From JAIXWP01 sp041391745 (GTDB lineage: Bacteria > Bacteroidota > Bacteroidia > Flavobacteriales_D > Sanyastnellaceae): a stretch of 64,000 nucleotides of DNA. Made by a program: the position numbers and the translations under genes. This document shows, in pieces, positions 43,058 through 52,941 of this stretch; position 1 is the stretch's first letter, and every line of letters begins with the position of its first letter. The notes under the pieces were generated by a model that saw only the letters and a program-made list of their open reading frames with translations, made no database searches and was not told the DNA's origin. Location of the stretch: positions 107,367 to 171,366 of the forward strand of contig JAWKNK010000006.1 in NCBI GenBank assembly GCA_041391745.1, read 5' to 3'.

Positions 43058-44140
43058 ATGAGACCTAAATTTCACACCCTTACTGTAAGTGATATTCGCA
43101 GAGAAACCGTTGATTGCGTTTCTGTAGCATTCTCGGTGCCAGCGGATTTGAAAGAAGTGTATGCGTTCAAACAAGGACAATACCTCACACTTCGACAAAC
43201 CATAAACGGTGAGGACATCCGTCGCTCTTATTCTATTTGCAGTGGAATATTTGACAACGACCTTAGAGTGGCAAGCAACAAAGTGGATCACGGAGCTTTC
43301 AGTACCTGGGCGAATGAAGATTTGAAAGTAGGCGATGAAATGCAGGTGATGACTCCGATGGGAAATTTCACATCAGAATTGAGTGAAAGCAATCAAAAAA
43401 ACTATTTGCTTTTTGCGGCTGGTAGTGGTATTACTCCAGTATTGAGTATTGCAAAATCGGTTTTAGCATCTGAACCAAAGAGCACGGTTACGTTAGTATA
43501 CGGAAACCGCTGGTTCAATACCATTATCTTCAGAGATGAATTGGAAGATATGAAAGACCGTTACCTCGGCAAATTCAGAGTATTTCATGTACTCAGCGCC
43601 GAGCCAAATGAGATCTCATTATTTCACGGAAGAATTGATGGCGAAAAATGTGAAGGATTTGGCAAACAGTTTATTGATTTTTCCAGCATGAATGAAGTTT
43701 TCATTTGTGGACCTGAGCCTATGATTAGAGCGGTGTCGCAACAGATGGAAGCGGCTGGTATTCCCAAAGAAAATGTGCATTTCGAATTGTTCGCTTCACC
43801 TGGTGACATTAAACCAAAACCAGAATTTAAAGAATCAGTTGCAGCAAAATCTGAAGATACTTGCGCCGTTTCGATGATTTATGACGGTCAACAATTCGAT
43901 TTCAATATGCCTATGAATGGCATGAATGTGTTGGACGCCGCACAACGTCATGGAATGGATATTCCATTCTCATGTAAAGGCGGTATGTGCTGCACGTGTC
44001 GCGCTCACCTCGATGAAGGTGAAACGGTGATGGAGGTGAACTATGCGCTTGAGCCAGGGGAAGTGGAAAACGGATTTATCTTGACTTGCCAAGCTCGTCC
44101 TACTTCGAAGAAAATTACCGTGAATTTCGACGTTCAATAA
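43058..44140 (+). CDS. paaE: Phenylacetyl-CoA epoxidase reductase PaaE
   Basis: About 360 residues from ATG 43058. The N-terminal ferredoxin-NADP reductase part has RRSYSICSG (FAD), LLFAAGSGITPVLSIAKS and CGPEPMIRAV (NAD). The C-terminal plant-type 2Fe-2S ferredoxin holds CKGGMCCTCRAHL and the distal Cys in FILTCQARP. It passes electrons from NADPH to the PaaAC diiron centre. The 3' end abuts the convergent ABC-F gene with no gap. Confidence 0.93.
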   Translation: MRPKFHTLTVSDIRRETVDCVSVAFSVPADLKEVYAFKQGQYLTLRQTINGEDIRRSYSICSGIFDNDLRVASNKVDHGAFSTWANEDLKVGDEMQVMTPMGNFTSELSESNQKNYLLFAAGSGITPVLSIAKSVLASEPKSTVTLVYGNRWFNTIIFRDELEDMKDRYLGKFRVFHVLSAEPNEISLFHGRIDGEKCEGFGKQFIDFSSMNEVFICGPEPMIRAVSQQMEAAGIPKENVHFELFASPGDIKPKPEFKESVAAKSEDTCAVSMIYDGQQFDFNMPMNGMNVLDAAQRHGMDIPFSCKGGMCCTCRAHLDEGETVMEVNYALEPGEVENGFILTCQARPTSKKITVNFDVQ

Positions 44141-46012
44141 TTATTGAAGCTCGCTGAGTTCTAGCCAACGAAACGACTTTTCATCTAAATCAGAAATCAC
44201 CTTTCCAAGCTCTTCAGTTACCTGAATGAGCTCATCGTGATTTGTGATGTTGGATGCTAATTTTTCTTCAAGAATTTTCTTTTTTTCTTCTAAAACAGGG
44301 ATGTCTTTTTCGAGTTGATCAAACTCGTATTTTTCCTTAAAAGATAATTTTATTTTTTGTTTTGGTGCATCCGCTTTAACCTCAACTTTCGGTTGGTTTT
44401 GAGCTGCGATTTTCTCTTTTTCAGCTTTGGCCATTTCATCCATTGTGGAGCGAAACGTAGAGTAACTTCCGATGATGTCTTTCACATTGCCATGACCGTC
44501 CAAAACAAAAACGTGATCTACCAATTTGTCAAGAAAATACCTGTCGTGACTTACAATCATTAAGCATCCAGGATACTGTTGCAAGTATTCTTCCAATGCA
44601 CTTAGCGTAAACACGTCTAAGTCATTGGTAGGCTCATCCAGAATCAGGAAATTGGGGTTCTTCATTAGGATGAGCAGCAATTGCAATCGCTTCTTTTCTC
44701 CACCACTTAACTTTTCAATATAGTTGAAATGCATGTGGCGCGGAAAGAGGAATTTTTCGAGCATTTGAGCTGCGGTCAATGTTTTTCCTTTTTTCAAAGG
44801 AATAAATTCAGCGATTTCGCGCACCGCTTCAATCACGCGCTGACCATCTTTAAGTTTAATTCCTGTTTGACTGTAATATCCAAAAACAACAGTGTCTCCG
44901 ATAATGACCTTGCCACCATCTGGAGTAAGATTTTGTGTAAGAAGATTGAGAAAAGTTGATTTTCCCTGCTCCGTTTCTCTCTACTAATCCCATCTTTTCA
45001 CCTGTCTTAAAAGTGTAGTCGAAACCATTCAAAATATTGGTTTCCGCCGTACGTCTTTTTTACTTTTGTGAAATTCAACAATTTTACTGCCAAGGCGAGA
45101 AATATTGATTTCCAATTCAAGCATCTGGATCGGTGTTTTTACGCACACGTTCCTTCAATTCTTCAAAGCTATCGAGTCTGCTTTACTTTTCGTTGTGCGC
45201 GCTTTTGGCATGCGTCGCGCCCATTCCAACTCTCTTTAAAAAGATTCATAGCCTTTTCGCGCGAGCTTTCTCTTCTAACGCTTCACGCTCAGCTTTTTCT
45301 CTAAGTAATACGAGAAATTTCCTTTACTTGTAAATCTGCTTTTGTCCTCTTCAATTCTAAAATTTCATCCGTTATATTTTCAAGAAATTGTCGTGGGAGT
45401 AATCATGAAATGGTCATGTTGGAGCGGTTCAAAATTCTTCGAGCCACTCAATCATACACGAGATCAACAAGGTGGTTGGTAGGCTCATCAAGAAAAACCA
45501 GGTCGGGTTCTTCAATACACTTTTGCTAACGCAATTCTTCTTTTTTGTCCTCCAGAAAGGTTCTTCACTGTTTTCTCTAGGTCATGAATCTCTAGTCCAC
45601 CAAGAATTTGTTTGGCCTTCGCTTCATAATCCTATGCTCCGGTTTGATCCATTGCATCATGAGTTTAAAGCAATTGCATCATCAAGAACTAAAGCATGCT
45701 CATATCTTTGATGGTTTCGGTCATTGGGTTTTTAGCTTGAAAATATTTTCCAAAATGGTCAAATCATCATTCAGACCATGTTCTTGTGCTAGAAATCCAA
45801 CGCGCACTTCTTGTTGAAACCGATGTTTCCATCATCCGGAGAGTCTTGTCCCATATGATTTTAAAAAGCGAGGATTTACCTGCTCCGTTTCTGGCTACCA
45901 AGGCTACTTTTTGTCCTTTTTCAATACCAAATGTGATATTCGTGGAGAAGCTGGTCTCCGAAAGATTGCCTTGAAATGTGCTTGACCGATAAATAAGGCA
46001 AGATAGTATCAC
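44141..46012 (-). pseudogene. ABC-F family ATPase, frameshifted many times
   Basis: Two ABC domains can be pieced together across several frames. The first Walker A is VALVARNGAGKSS (near 45880-45920, minus strand), and the second region around 44950-44985 reads VERNGAGK with one inserted base. The intact C-terminal piece (44836-44141) has YIEKLSGGEKKRLQLLLIL, FLILDEPTNDLDVFTL, the SHDRYFLDKL switch and a C-terminal coiled coil (EEKKKILEEKLA). ABC-F proteins such as Uup/EttA act on ribosomes. Damage is by small indels, with codons between them still conserved, so error in the sequence is likely. The 5' end is approximate. Confidence 0.8.
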
Positions 46013-46054
46013 ATTATATGCGATATTGTCGCTTCAAAAATTAGTGGAAGTCCA

Positions 46055-46509
46055 ATGGAAATGACTTTTCGAATTAAAACATTACAATGATCTTCGGTGG
46101 ATGATTTTCCAGTTATGCTTTGCTGCAATTAAGGGCGTGAGGTTTTTGTGGTTGAGCAAGATTGTCCTTACCAGGATATTGATGGGAAGGACCAAAAGAG
46201 CTATCATATATTAGGTTGGGCGCGTGTGGAAGGATCGAGTGAACTTATTGCTTATTCCAGACTCGTGCACCAGGAGGTGAGTTACAAAGAGTGCAGTGAT
46301 TGGGAGAGTGGTTACAAAGAAAATCAACGGATGGTGGTCATGGCATAGAATTGATGAACTGCTCCATTGAAGGGTGCTTCGAGAAATTTGAAGCGAATAG
46401 CATTAGAATTTCCGCTCAGAAATACCTTCAGAAATTTTATACAGATTTGGGATTTGTTCATACGGGAAAAGAATACCTTGAGGACAATATTCCACACTTA
46501 GAAATATGA
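46055..46509 (+). pseudogene. ElaA-like GNAT acetyltransferase, frameshifted
   Basis: Pieces in different frames give REVFVVEQDCPYQDIDGKDQ, then HILGWARVEGSSELIAYSRLVHQEVSYKECS, then GHGIELMNCSIEGC, and ISAQKYLQKFYTDLGFVHTGKEYLEDNIPHLEI at the end. These are the ElaA signatures (VEQ-CPYQ-DGKD, RISAQ-YLQ-FY). A small cytosolic N-acetyltransferase of unknown substrate. The frame breaks near 46090, 46130 and 46285-46330. It lies in the indel-dense patch and is probably intact in the organism. Confidence 0.75.
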
Positions 46510-46530
46510 AAAATAGAATTAAATTGCCCC

Positions 46531-47060
46531 ATGACTACTGAAATAGAACAGAAATGGACTGCGCTTGAAGACGCGAAAATGGTGATGATGGATTTGCTGA
46601 AGTCGATGTCTCCGAGCAACTTCAAAAAAAACCAAATGAAGATTCATGGAATACATTCAGGTGATGGAAAACATATACTGCCTCAGAAGGTGGAAAAATG
46701 GGTATGTGTATATGAGAAAAATCTTCATCAGGTTGGGATGTACTAGAGAATGAAGGCGAGCAAGAATTGTCGAATGGCAGCCTTTGTGAATCGATTAGCA
46801 TCCGATGAAAAATATAAAGCTCCTGCAATTCTACCCTCACCGACGGGAGAATCGACCTTGGAACAAATTGAGAAAAGTGGGATGCCATTCGTTCTGATTT
46901 CAAAAAATTTCTTGAAGATTTTGATCCACAGTATTCTAATAAATTGGTTTTTAACAGCCATATGCTGGTATGATTACCTTGGACACAAGCTATATTGTTT
47001 TTGACAGAACATATTAAACATCACATGCCTCAAGTGAGGTCACTTGCCACTTTAGCTTGA
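46531..47060 (+). pseudogene. DinB-like four-helix protein, frameshifted
   Basis: The first frame starts MTTEIEQKWTALEDAKMVMM. After an indel in the A-run near 46625-46635 a second frame gives PNEDSWNTF, then VMENI after a further base change. Later pieces read RLASDEKYKAPAILPSPTGES, KLVFNSHMLG and TEHIKHHMPQVRSLATLA up to TGA 47058-47060. The order (W..xQVMEHI, P...SPTG, FxHPxxGxLT...HxxHH) is that of the DinB/YfiT superfamily of metal-binding four-helix proteins, often thiol-dependent transferases. At least four indels are needed to restore it. Confidence 0.7.
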
Positions 47061-47087
47061 ACTTAAGATCACATATATCTACCAGTA

Positions 47088-48290
47088 ATGGACATTATAA
47101 TTTTTTAATGTTCATCGCTTTTCTACTGCCACTTTCCAAACGAATTGTTCCTCGCTCATAGCGCTGTATGCATTGTATGCTATCTAATGTTCCATTCGAA
47201 ATAAGAAGCTCTATGTAGAAAAGGAATTGAAATTCATTCTGCCCGCAGTCATTTATATCATGATGTTGGCCGGAATTAATTTCTCAATGGATGTTCAAAG
47301 TGCTTATAAAGAATTGGAGTTTAAATTGGGGGCAGCATGATGGCATTTCCTCTATTGGTTTTATTTACTCCAGCTTTACCAAAAAGAGGGTAGAGGAATC
47401 TTAGATGCATTCGTTGCTGGAACAATTTCATTGCTTTTTCGCCATATTTTATGGCGTGTTTCGTGCCTATATTTTCGATTCACGAGAGTACCTTACCTAC
47501 AATAAATTGGGGATTTATTTTCATCCCACTTATATGGCAATGTATCAAGCGATCACCTTGATGGTGTTGCTTTACAGAGGTATCAAACAAGAGTATTATT
47601 TCAATCGCACATGGATACATTGGCCGCTTGTAGCCGTGGTTGGCTTTATTCATATCTATGCTTGCTTCAAAGGCGGGCTTGATCAGCGGAATATTAGTCT
47701 GCATGGCTGGTATTGGTCACGATTATAAATGCGGAATCAGAAAAAGACCGATATTAATTTGTACAGCGTCGTTCGTATTACTCCTGTTGTTCTCATTTGG
47801 GTTGTTGCCATAGCACAGCGCATCGAACAAGCTGCTGGTGACGTAAGCGCTGGGCGTATAGGGCCGTTGGACCCGCAGAAGCACACTTCGAGCACAGAAT
47901 TGAGAAAAGTTACTTGGTCGGCGGCGATTCAAGTAATGCAAGAAAAAACACTTGGAGCAGGTGTGGGAAGCACGTCAAAGGCACTCAATAAAATTTATGA
48001 AAGCAAAGGGCAGTATTAAGCGCTGCTGAAAAGAATCTAATGCACACAATCAGTTTCTTCAAGTAGGAGCAGAGCACGGCCATTTAGGTCTGTCATTTTC
48101 ATCTTTTCTTATTGCTTTGGTTCGTGATGCATTCAAAAGCAACAGTCTGGTATATAAAGGTTTTCTAGGGATAGTTTTGTTCCTAACTTCTTTTGAGTCT
48201 TGTTTGGAAGTTCAGGCAGGAGTGGTCTTTTTTTACTTTTTATTGGTTTTTGAGAAAACACTTCAAAGCGATGAAAAGGCCTGGATATAA
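47088..48290 (+). pseudogene. O-antigen ligase/Wzy-type polymerase, frameshifted
   Basis: Hydrophobic pieces in shifting frames (LMFIAFLLPLSK, MMAFPLLVLFTPALPKREG, then FDSREYLTYNKLGIYFHPTYMAMYQAITLMVLLYRGI) are followed by TELRKVTWSAAIQVMQEK and TLGAGVGSTSKALNKIY. The diagnostic NAHNQFLQVGAEHGHLGL loop of WaaL/Wzy_C proteins is at about 48036-48090, with final membrane segments up to TAA 48288-48290. It would ligate or polymerise surface polysaccharide in the inner membrane. Several single-base indels break it. The start at ATG 47088 is approximate. Confidence 0.72.
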
Positions 48291-48338
48291 ACGAGTTAAC
48301 ACGTTATTCACACCCTAGGAAAGGTCGCTTTAAAAATG

Positions 48339-48346
48339 TACCTTTG
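48339..48346 (+). promoter_or_regulatory. -7 element of the E2 gene
   Basis: TACCTTTG followed by CACC, 23 bp before the ATG at 48370, fits the TAnnTTTGCRCC pattern seen before bshB1 and panB. Confidence 0.5.
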
Positions 48347-48369
48347 CACCACCTAAATAGGAATAAAGC

Positions 48370-49734
48370 ATGTCACAAATCGAATTGCTACTGCCTAAAA
48401 TGGCGAAAGTGTGGCTGAAGCCACCATCATCAAATGGGTTAAAAAGAAGGCGACGCTGTAAAAGCAGATGAGCCAATTATCGAAATAGCTACTGATAAAG
48501 TAGACAGTGAAGTTCCATCTCCAGAGGATGGCGTTTTCTGTTGAAGTGCCTTGTAAATGAAGGCGACGTTGTTCAAGTTGGTCAGCCAATCGCATTGATT
48601 GGTGTTGGTGGAACTACTGCCGCAGCTCCTTCTGCACCAGTAGCTGCAGCCGCTCCTGCTCCAGTACAAGCAGAAACTAACGGTTCTCCAGCTCACGTGG
48701 CAGCAGCTGCAATGGCAGAACCGATGGCTGCGGAGGTATTGAAAAATGGACCATCTGGAAAATTCTATTCTCCACTTGTTAGAAATATCGCGAAAGAAGA
48801 AGGTGTTTCAATGTCTGAACTCGAGTCAATTTCAGGTTCAGGGCAAGGTGGAAGAGTTACCAAGTCTGATATTTTAGATTATATCGAGAATAAAAAATCA
48901 GGAAATGTTGCGCCTGTTGTAGCAACGGCTCCTGAAGCGAAAGCTCCTGCGGCCCCTGCGATTTCTGCTCCAGCTGCAGCTCCTGCTGCGAAGCCTGCAC
49001 ACAAACCTGCAGTTTCTATCGGAGCAAACGACGAAATTGTAGAGATGGATCGCATGAGAAAACTCATTGCAGATCACATGGTAATGAGTGTTCAAACCTC
49101 ACCTCACGTTACAAGTTATGTGGAAGCTGACGTGACCAATATCGTAATGTGGAGAGAAAAAGTGAAGAAAGCTTTTGAGCAAAAGCACAAAACAAAGTTG
49201 ACGTTTACTCCTTTGTTTATCGAGGCAGTTGCTAAAGCAATCAAAGACTTCCCGAACATCAATGTTTCTGTTGACGGTGACAAGATCATCATGAGAAGAG
49301 ACATTAACATTGGAATGGCTGCGGCTCTTCCAAGCGGAAACTTGATTGTTCCTGTGATTAAAAATGCAGATCAATTGAATCTTGTTGGATTGGCGGCTAA
49401 AGTGAATGACCTTGCTGATAGAGCTCGCGCCAATAAGCTTTCTCCAGACGAAATACAAGGTGGAACTTACACATTAACCAATGTTGGAACTTTCGGAAAT
49501 GTGATGGGTACGCCTATCATTAATCAACCTCAAGTGGCGATTATGGCAGTTGGTGCAATTCGCAAGAAACCAGCCGTAATCGAAACGCCATACGGGGATA
49601 CTCTAGGCATTCGACACATGATGTTCCTTTCACACAGCTACGATCACCGAGTGGTGGATGGTGCATTGGGTGGAAGTTTTGTTCGCCGTGTAGCCGATTA
49701 CTTGGAAGCGTTTGATGTGGAGAGAGAGTTTTAA
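48370..49734 (+). pseudogene. 2-oxoacid dehydrogenase E2 (dihydrolipoyl acyltransferase), N-terminus frameshifted
   Basis: The gene starts at ATG 48370 with MSQIELLLPKM. The lipoyl domain (GESVAEATI..., EIATDKVDSEVPSPEDG with the lipoylated Lys) needs at least three single-base corrections between 48400 and 48545. From 48541 on the frame is intact: an Ala/Pro-rich linker, the E1/E3-binding domain (SPLVRNIAKEEGVSMSELESI), a second linker, then the catalytic domain with SYVEADVTNIVMWREK and LSHSYDHRVVDGALGG (HRxxDG active site). It belongs to a branched-chain or generic E2. E1 and E3 are not in the window. Indels are probably sequence error. Confidence 0.85.
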
Positions 49735-49776
49735 TTTTTTGTAATTTAGACCTTTAAAATAGCAAACCTGAGCTAA

Positions 49777-51933
49777 ATGAAACACACACTAAGCCTCATC
49801 GTTTTTTTATCTTCTGTGTTATTGACTTTCGGGAACCCTCCCCGAGAGAGAGATTTTACTTCCAAGTTCTATGAAGCGAACAAGCTAATGGAAGAGAATC
49901 TTTGGTACCAGGCGATCAAAGAATGGCAATCCATTTTGGATAAGGATCCAAACAATGGAAATGTGAATTACAAGATTGGGTATAGCTATCTTCAAACGTC
50001 CACCAATAAAAAGGAAGCATTAGAATTCTTGGAAATTGCTGTGGCAAAAAAGGTTTCTAAAAACTACGATCCTTATGATCCTATGGAACGCAAAGCTCCA
50101 GTGGATGCACTGTATTATTTAGGTGTGGCTCAGCATCTAAATTACAAGCTAGATGATGCGATCAAGTCATTTACGAAACTCAAAAAATCTTTAAGTAAAA
50201 AGCACAGATTATATCCCTTAGCAGAACTTGGAATCAAGCAATGTGAAGAGGCGAAGATTCAAATGGCGAATCCTAAAGAATACGGAATCACCAACTTGGG
50301 TCCTGTAATCAACGGTCCTGATAACGACTTCAGCCCTGTACTTTCTTTGGATGAAACATCTCTATTTTTCACAAGTCGCAGATTGCGTCCAGACTCTACA
50401 AACAGTAGAATCGTGAACATTGAGACAGGTGAATTTAAGGATGATATTTATGCGTCTTATAAAACAGCGGATGGAGAATGGGGTGAGCCTGAATTGCTAA
50501 ACTTAAACTCGGATGATCACGATGCTACGATCAGCGTGTCACCTGATGGACAGACGCTATTTATGTACCGAGATAGTTTGGGTGATGGTAGAATTTTATA
50601 CTCAAAACTAATAGGTGAAATTTGGAGCGACCCAGCAAAATTGGGTTCTGATATTAATACACAATATTGGGAAACGCACGCGACCATTTCCGCAGATGAA
50701 TCGACACTTTACTTTGTGTCTGATCGTCCGGGAGGATATGGAGGAAGAGATATTTACCGTTGTGTAAAATTGCCTGATGGAACATGGAGCCGCGCCTTGA
50801 ATGTTGGTCCAACAATCAACACTGCACTGGATGAAGACTCTCCATTCTTGACACCAGATGGAAAGGGAATGTACTTTGCCTCACAAGGTCATAATAGCAT
50901 TGGTGGATTCGATTTGTTCTTCACTAAACAAGGAGTGGACGGCGAATGGGGCGCACCAGTAACAATGGGCTACCCACTCAACTCGGTTGACGACGACGTT
51001 TTCTTCCAGCCAATGGCGGATGGAAGAAGAGCTTTTTATTCTTCCGAAAGAGATGGAGGTTATGGTAAAAAAGACATTTATCTAATCGAATTGCCAAACG
51101 ATGAAAATGCAAGCAGCCTTGCTGTATTGAAAGGATTCATCATCGGAGAGGAAGGGAAAGAGCTCCCAGATGATTTGAAGATTATTGTTACTAATAATAA
51201 AACAGGTGAGGTTATGGAATACAGACCTCGTAAGCGTGATGGTGGATACCTGGCCATTCTTAACCCATGTACCGGCTATCACATCGACTACATGAAAGGA
51301 AAAGAAAAGATCAAGCAGGACGATATCAATGTGCCTTGTGAAAGTAGTTTCCTAGAACTTGAGCGTGAAGTTTACTTGATTCCTGTTTCTCTTGGAACGA
51401 ACGTAACTCCTAAGGCTGAACCTAAGGTTGAAACTCCAAAACCAGAGGAGCCGAAGAAGGAAGAGCCAGTGGTAGAGACACCTGCTCCTAAGAAGGAAGA
51501 CCTTGGCTATGATCCTAACAATCCAATCAAAACCCAATTCATTCAATCTTTGGGTTACGCGGAATTCTCAAGATATTTCGTTTATGATTCAAAGGATTTC
51601 GGCGCCAAAGAAGTGAAGTTCCAACAGTTTATCAAAGACGTTGAGAAGATTCTCTACGACAAAGGCAAAGTGACTATTCAAGTGGAAGCGAGTGCATCTA
51701 AAGTGCCTTCTTCTAAGTTCAAAAACAATATGGAACTTGCCGAGTTCAGAGCGAAATCAGCCGAAGATTTAATAGCTGGAGAATTGGAAAAATTGGGCTA
51801 TAAAAAGGGAGTGAATTTCACTTTTGCAAAACCGCTTCCTTTGGTTCAAGGTAAGGATTATGAGAACGACTCTAAAACAAATAAAACAATTTACGAGCAG
51901 TTCCAATACATCAAGATTAAAGTAGAGGGATAG
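49777..51933 (+). CDS. TPR and PD40 beta-propeller envelope protein
   Basis: 718 residues with a signal peptide (ending LLTFG). An N-terminal TPR part (about 30-165) with ANKLMEENLWYQAIKEWQSIL precedes five PD40-type blades (DNDFSPVLSLDETSLFFTSRR, ETHATISADESTLYFVSDRPG, DEDSPFLTPDGKGMYFASQG and others). Then come a carboxypeptidase-regulatory-like beta domain, a Pro/Glu/Lys-rich linker (about 545-585) and a C-terminal region of about 140 residues (VTIQVEASASKVPSSKFKNN). The order resembles the T9SS protein PorE/SprE and related OmpA-linked proteins, but the usual OmpA peptidoglycan-binding motif is not evident. Function not proven. Confidence 0.78.
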   Translation: MKHTLSLIVFLSSVLLTFGNPPRERDFTSKFYEANKLMEENLWYQAIKEWQSILDKDPNNGNVNYKIGYSYLQTSTNKKEALEFLEIAVAKKVSKNYDPYDPMERKAPVDALYYLGVAQHLNYKLDDAIKSFTKLKKSLSKKHRLYPLAELGIKQCEEAKIQMANPKEYGITNLGPVINGPDNDFSPVLSLDETSLFFTSRRLRPDSTNSRIVNIETGEFKDDIYASYKTADGEWGEPELLNLNSDDHDATISVSPDGQTLFMYRDSLGDGRILYSKLIGEIWSDPAKLGSDINTQYWETHATISADESTLYFVSDRPGGYGGRDIYRCVKLPDGTWSRALNVGPTINTALDEDSPFLTPDGKGMYFASQGHNSIGGFDLFFTKQGVDGEWGAPVTMGYPLNSVDDDVFFQPMADGRRAFYSSERDGGYGKKDIYLIELPNDENASSLAVLKGFIIGEEGKELPDDLKIIVTNNKTGEVMEYRPRKRDGGYLAILNPCTGYHIDYMKGKEKIKQDDINVPCESSFLELEREVYLIPVSLGTNVTPKAEPKVETPKPEEPKKEEPVVETPAPKKEDLGYDPNNPIKTQFIQSLGYAEFSRYFVYDSKDFGAKEVKFQQFIKDVEKILYDKGKVTIQVEASASKVPSSKFKNNMELAEFRAKSAEDLIAGELEKLGYKKGVNFTFAKPLPLVQGKDYENDSKTNKTIYEQFQYIKIKVEG

Positions 51934-51956
51934 TATTCCTCATGCATATAAAATCG

Positions 51957-51991
51957 AAAACCTCGGAGACTCCCCTCCGAGGTTTTCTTTT
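51957..51991 (+). terminator. Terminator after the TPR/PD40 gene
   Basis: Stem AAAACCTCGGAG/CTCCGAGGTTTT with loop ACTCCC (51957-51986), followed by CTTTT. Confidence 0.85.
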
Positions 51992-52089
51992 GCTACCCTC
52001 TCCCGACAAGGTCGGGAATACTACTCTGTATGCGCATAACGCATAAGTTTATAATTTATTTTATTCGCTATATTGTTGTCGGAATAATG

Positions 52090-52097
52090 TAGGTTTG
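52090..52097 (+). promoter_or_regulatory. -7 element of the exonuclease gene
   Basis: TAGGTTTG followed by CACC, 16 bp before the ATG at 52114, fits the TAnnTTTGCRCC pattern. The -33 TTG is not at the ideal distance. Confidence 0.45.
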
Positions 52098-52113
52098 CAC
52101 CAATATTTAAACG

Positions 52114-52941
52114 ATGAAATTACACCTCAAAAAACCACTCGCATTCTTCGATTTAGAAACTACCGGAACGGATGTAGCAAAGGATAGAATTGTAGAAATT
52201 GCTGTGGTTAAAATAATGCCAGATGGTCAAGTAAATACTTTGCCAAGTCAACCTGGTAAGGAACACAGAATGCTTATTAATCCCGGAATGCCAATTCCAA
52301 TCGAGTCGTCGATGGTTCATGGTATTTATGATGCAGACGTAAAGGATGCTCCAACTTTTGAGCAAGCGGCAACCAAGCTTTTCAAGTTTTTGATGGATTG
52401 TGATTTGGGAGGTTTCAATAGTAATCGATTCGATATTCCTTTATTGGCAGAAGAATTCCTTAGAGCTGGAATTGACTTTTCGTTAGAAGGAAGAAACTTG
52501 GTCGATGTGCAAGTGATCTATCACATGATGGAACCGCGATCGCTCAAAGCTGCTTATAAGTTTTATTGTGGTAAAGACTTGGAAGACGCTCATGAAGCCC
52601 TTCCAGATGCAATGGCTACTTATGAGGTTTTTGAGGCTATGCTTGATAAATATCAAGGTGTAGAAATGAAGGGAAAGGATGGCAACATGACTGTTCCTAT
52701 TCAAAATGACATGGAAAAAATTCATGAGCTTTCAGAAAGAAAGAAAAAGGCGGATCTGGCTGGCCACATGATATACTCAGATGCAGGAGATATTGTTTTC
52801 AATTTTGGAAAATATAAAGGTCAAAAAGTGCAGGATGTTCTTTTGAAAGATCCTGGATATTATAGCTGGATGCAGAATGCAGATTTTCCACTTTATACCA
52901 AAAAAGTTCTCACCGACATTCGAAGTGGTGAATTGAAGTAA
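52114..52941 (+). CDS. DEDDh 3'-5' exonuclease (DNA Pol III epsilon-like)
   Basis: 275 residues. Exo I LAFFDLETTGTDVAKDRIVEIA, Exo II GGFNSNRFDIPLLAEEF and Exo III region EDAHEALPDAMATYEVFEAML hold the acidic ligands and the DEDDh histidine. The C-terminal 60 residues (VFNFGKYKGQKVQDVL...YYSWMQ) match the exodeoxyribonuclease X-like C-terminal module. The protein probably acts in DNA repair or proofreading. TAATG overlap with the next gene suggests co-translation. Confidence 0.88.
   Translation: MKLHLKKPLAFFDLETTGTDVAKDRIVEIAVVKIMPDGQVNTLPSQPGKEHRMLINPGMPIPIESSMVHGIYDADVKDAPTFEQAATKLFKFLMDCDLGGFNSNRFDIPLLAEEFLRAGIDFSLEGRNLVDVQVIYHMMEPRSLKAAYKFYCGKDLEDAHEALPDAMATYEVFEAMLDKYQGVEMKGKDGNMTVPIQNDMEKIHELSERKKKADLAGHMIYSDAGDIVFNFGKYKGQKVQDVLLKDPGYYSWMQNADFPLYTKKVLTDIRSGELK

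Noticed and set aside
44830..48550. Reading the broken genes at 44.8-48.6 kb as a cluster of true pseudogenes or many small novel ORFs
   Set aside because: Small ORFs there are fragments of recognisable genes in shifted frames. Conserved motifs between the breaks and clean flanks favour sequence error.
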